A stretch of 7,217 nt of DNA. Source: Candidatus Latescibacterota bacterium. Its GTDB lineage: Bacteria > Latescibacterota > UBA2968 > GCA-2709665. The DNA is taken from the NCBI GenBank assembly GCA_030746455.1, contig JASLMQ010000465.1, forward strand, positions 1-7,217, written 5' to 3'. Made by a program: the position numbers and the translations under genes. Positions within the stretch are counted from its first letter, which is position 1. Each line of letters begins with the position of its first letter. The notes under the pieces are model-generated. The model worked only from the letters and a program-made list of their open reading frames with translations. It was not told where the DNA came from and did not search any database. Below, in pieces: positions 6,067 to 7,217 of the stretch.

Positions 6067-7217
6067 ATGCTGAAGCCAGGAGCGGACGCCCCGAAGGAGA
6101 CGACCGACTTCATCTATACCCGCGTGGCATTCGATGTGACTGCAGGGAAGGTCACCGAGTGCAGGGACCACCAGGTTGAGGACGATATGGACTTCCTTGG
6201 AGGCATCGGACGGTCCTTCAAGATCGTCGCATGCTACGATGTCGTCGATCCCTTTGCGCCGTCCAGTCCACTGGTGATCAACACCGGATGCCTCACCGGC
6301 ACGGCCTATATGACGGGACTGAGAGCCTACTTCACGGCCTACTCGCCGCTCAAGCGGACCGAGGCAGGCGCGCCCATGGTCGGCTGGTCGGCCATGAGTG
6401 GCAGCTTCGGGCGCAAGCTGGTGTCGACGGGGATCGGCGATTTGCTGCTGACGGGTGCGGCCACGGAGCCGAAGATCCTTGTGGTGAAACAGTCTCAGGG
6501 GGGGGCCGAGATATCTCTGATGCCCGCCCCTTCGGAGATGGTGGGTGCGCGGATGCCGGATCGGTTCGAATGGCTGAACGCCCGCTTCAACGATCCAGGC
6601 AACGGATCGTTTCCGGCACACTTCGCGGCCATCGGGCCGGCCGGCGAGCACTGGGAGACCGTGTGGTATGCGAGTATCGCGGGGTCGACTCAGGAACTGG
6701 TGATGACCGGGGAGGAGAAGTTCCGGTTTGCGGGACGGCTGGGAATGGGCTCGATTCTCGGATCGAAGAACGTATCTGCTATCGTGGTGATCGCAGAGGA
6801 GGATGCGTCCCTTGAGGGGGACGAACGGCTCAAGGCCATCAACCTCGAAATCGGCCGCGGCGAGCAGAGCAAGGGTTTCAGGCACCCTGAAAACCGCGAC
6901 GGCTTGGGTGGAACGGGAAAGAACGAGCGGATGCTGGATGGATTCGGCGTGTTGCCCGTGAACAACTTCGAGCCCCACGGCGAGAACCTGTCCGAGCCGG
7001 TCCATCTCGAGACCGTGAGGGATGCGGACGAGTACGTGGTGATCGACAAGGGGTGCTTCGGCTGCCAGATCGCGTGCCACCAGGACGTGTACCAGGCGCC
7101 CGAGGGCGGCAAGGACCCCGATCCGAGGGTTGCGCGGCGAAATCTCGGCCCCTACCTGGGCCGGTACGAGTACGAGGCGATGGAACTGGCCGGCCCGAAC
7201 CTGGGGATCCTGGATCC
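6067..7217 (+). CDS. Aldehyde ferredoxin oxidoreductase family protein, N-terminal part (truncated by window edge)
   Basis: The frame is open from the ATG at 6067 to the right edge (383 codons, no stop); family members run to about 600 residues. These enzymes use a tungsten or molybdenum bis-pterin cofactor and a [4Fe-4S] cluster to oxidise aldehydes to acids with ferredoxin, in the cytoplasm. Visible family features are LVINTGCLTGTAYMTG near the N-terminus, SGSFGRKLVSTGIGDLLLTG, AIGPAGE (188-194), GRLGMGSILGSKN (223-235, the usual GRGGxGAVMGSKN), the cluster motif C330-x2-C333-x3-C337, and GPYLGRYEYEAMEL (361-374). The fourth cluster cysteine should lie beyond the edge. The start is supported by AAGGA at 6056-6060; an in-frame ATG at 6046 is a less likely alternative. 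The motifs deviate from archaeal and standard bacterial enzymes, so it belongs to a divergent branch and the substrate is unknown. It is transcribed away from the dehydrogenase gene from a shared control region. Confidence 0.92.
   Translation, partial: MLKPGADAPKETTDFIYTRVAFDVTAGKVTECRDHQVEDDMDFLGGIGRSFKIVACYDVVDPFAPSSPLVINTGCLTGTAYMTGLRAYFTAYSPLKRTEAGAPMVGWSAMSGSFGRKLVSTGIGDLLLTGAATEPKILVVKQSQGGAEISLMPAPSEMVGARMPDRFEWLNARFNDPGNGSFPAHFAAIGPAGEHWETVWYASIAGSTQELVMTGEEKFRFAGRLGMGSILGSKNVSAIVVIAEEDASLEGDERLKAINLEIGRGEQSKGFRHPENRDGLGGTGKNERMLDGFGVLPVNNFEPHGENLSEPVHLETVRDADEYVVIDKGCFGCQIACHQDVYQAPEGGKDPDPRVARRNLGPYLGRYEYEAMELAGPNLGILD

Noticed and set aside
6013..7080. Long minus-strand open frame (355 codons) opposite the oxidoreductase gene
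   Set aside because: The plus strand here carries unmistakable oxidoreductase motifs including the C-x2-C-x3-C cluster site; the antisense translation shows no family features.
7205..7217. Two GGATCC hexamers close together, one at the very end of the window
   Set aside because: They fall within the oxidoreductase reading frame (coding for GIL and LD residues) and need no special explanation; a cloning boundary cannot be shown from sequence alone.

Overview
This is a high-GC (by eye roughly 60% or more), gene-dense bacterial window. It holds a five-gene leftward (minus-strand) cluster and one divergent rightward gene, with both window ends cutting through genes. The gene content (formylglycine sulfatase, 'LFLDD'-type beta-propeller protein, TPR/GWxTD-like protein, aldehyde ferredoxin oxidoreductase) suggests an uncultivated polysaccharide-degrading bacterium with at least some anaerobic metabolism. 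Planctomycetota, Latescibacterota, Acidobacteriota or Poribacteria-like lineages would all fit. The phylum is inferred from gene families only.

Layout, left to right: (1) 1-623 minus, N-terminal 207 codons of a glycosyl-hydrolase-like propeller protein, running off the left edge; (2) 679-966 minus, a 95-aa membrane lipoprotein of unknown function; (3) 986-2383 minus, a complete 465-aa type I sulfatase with no signal peptide; (4) 2443-4629 minus, a large TPR plus GWxTD-like protein whose reading frame continues upstream into what looks like a lipoprotein signal peptide but has no ATG, GTG or TTG there; (5) 4797-5792 minus, a CtBP-like D-2-hydroxyacid dehydrogenase; (6) 5793-6066, a divergent control region with a good sigma70-type promoter on each strand and two GC-armed palindromes; (7) 6067-7217 plus, the first 383 codons of a divergent tungsten-type aldehyde ferredoxin oxidoreductase, running off the right edge.

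The minus-strand genes are spaced 19 to 167 bp apart with no convincing terminator between them, so they probably form one operon transcribed in the order dehydrogenase, TPR/GWxTD, sulfatase, small lipoprotein, propeller protein. A plausible but unproven reading is that sulfated, sugar-derived substrates are taken up, desulfated and cleaved in the cytoplasm (sulfatase and propeller protein both lack export signals), while the dehydrogenase and the divergent oxidoreductase handle hydroxy-acid or aldehyde intermediates. The two envelope-associated proteins (GWxTD-like and small lipoprotein) have no known job here. I saw no mobile element, CRISPR array, tRNA, rRNA or recognisable defence system.
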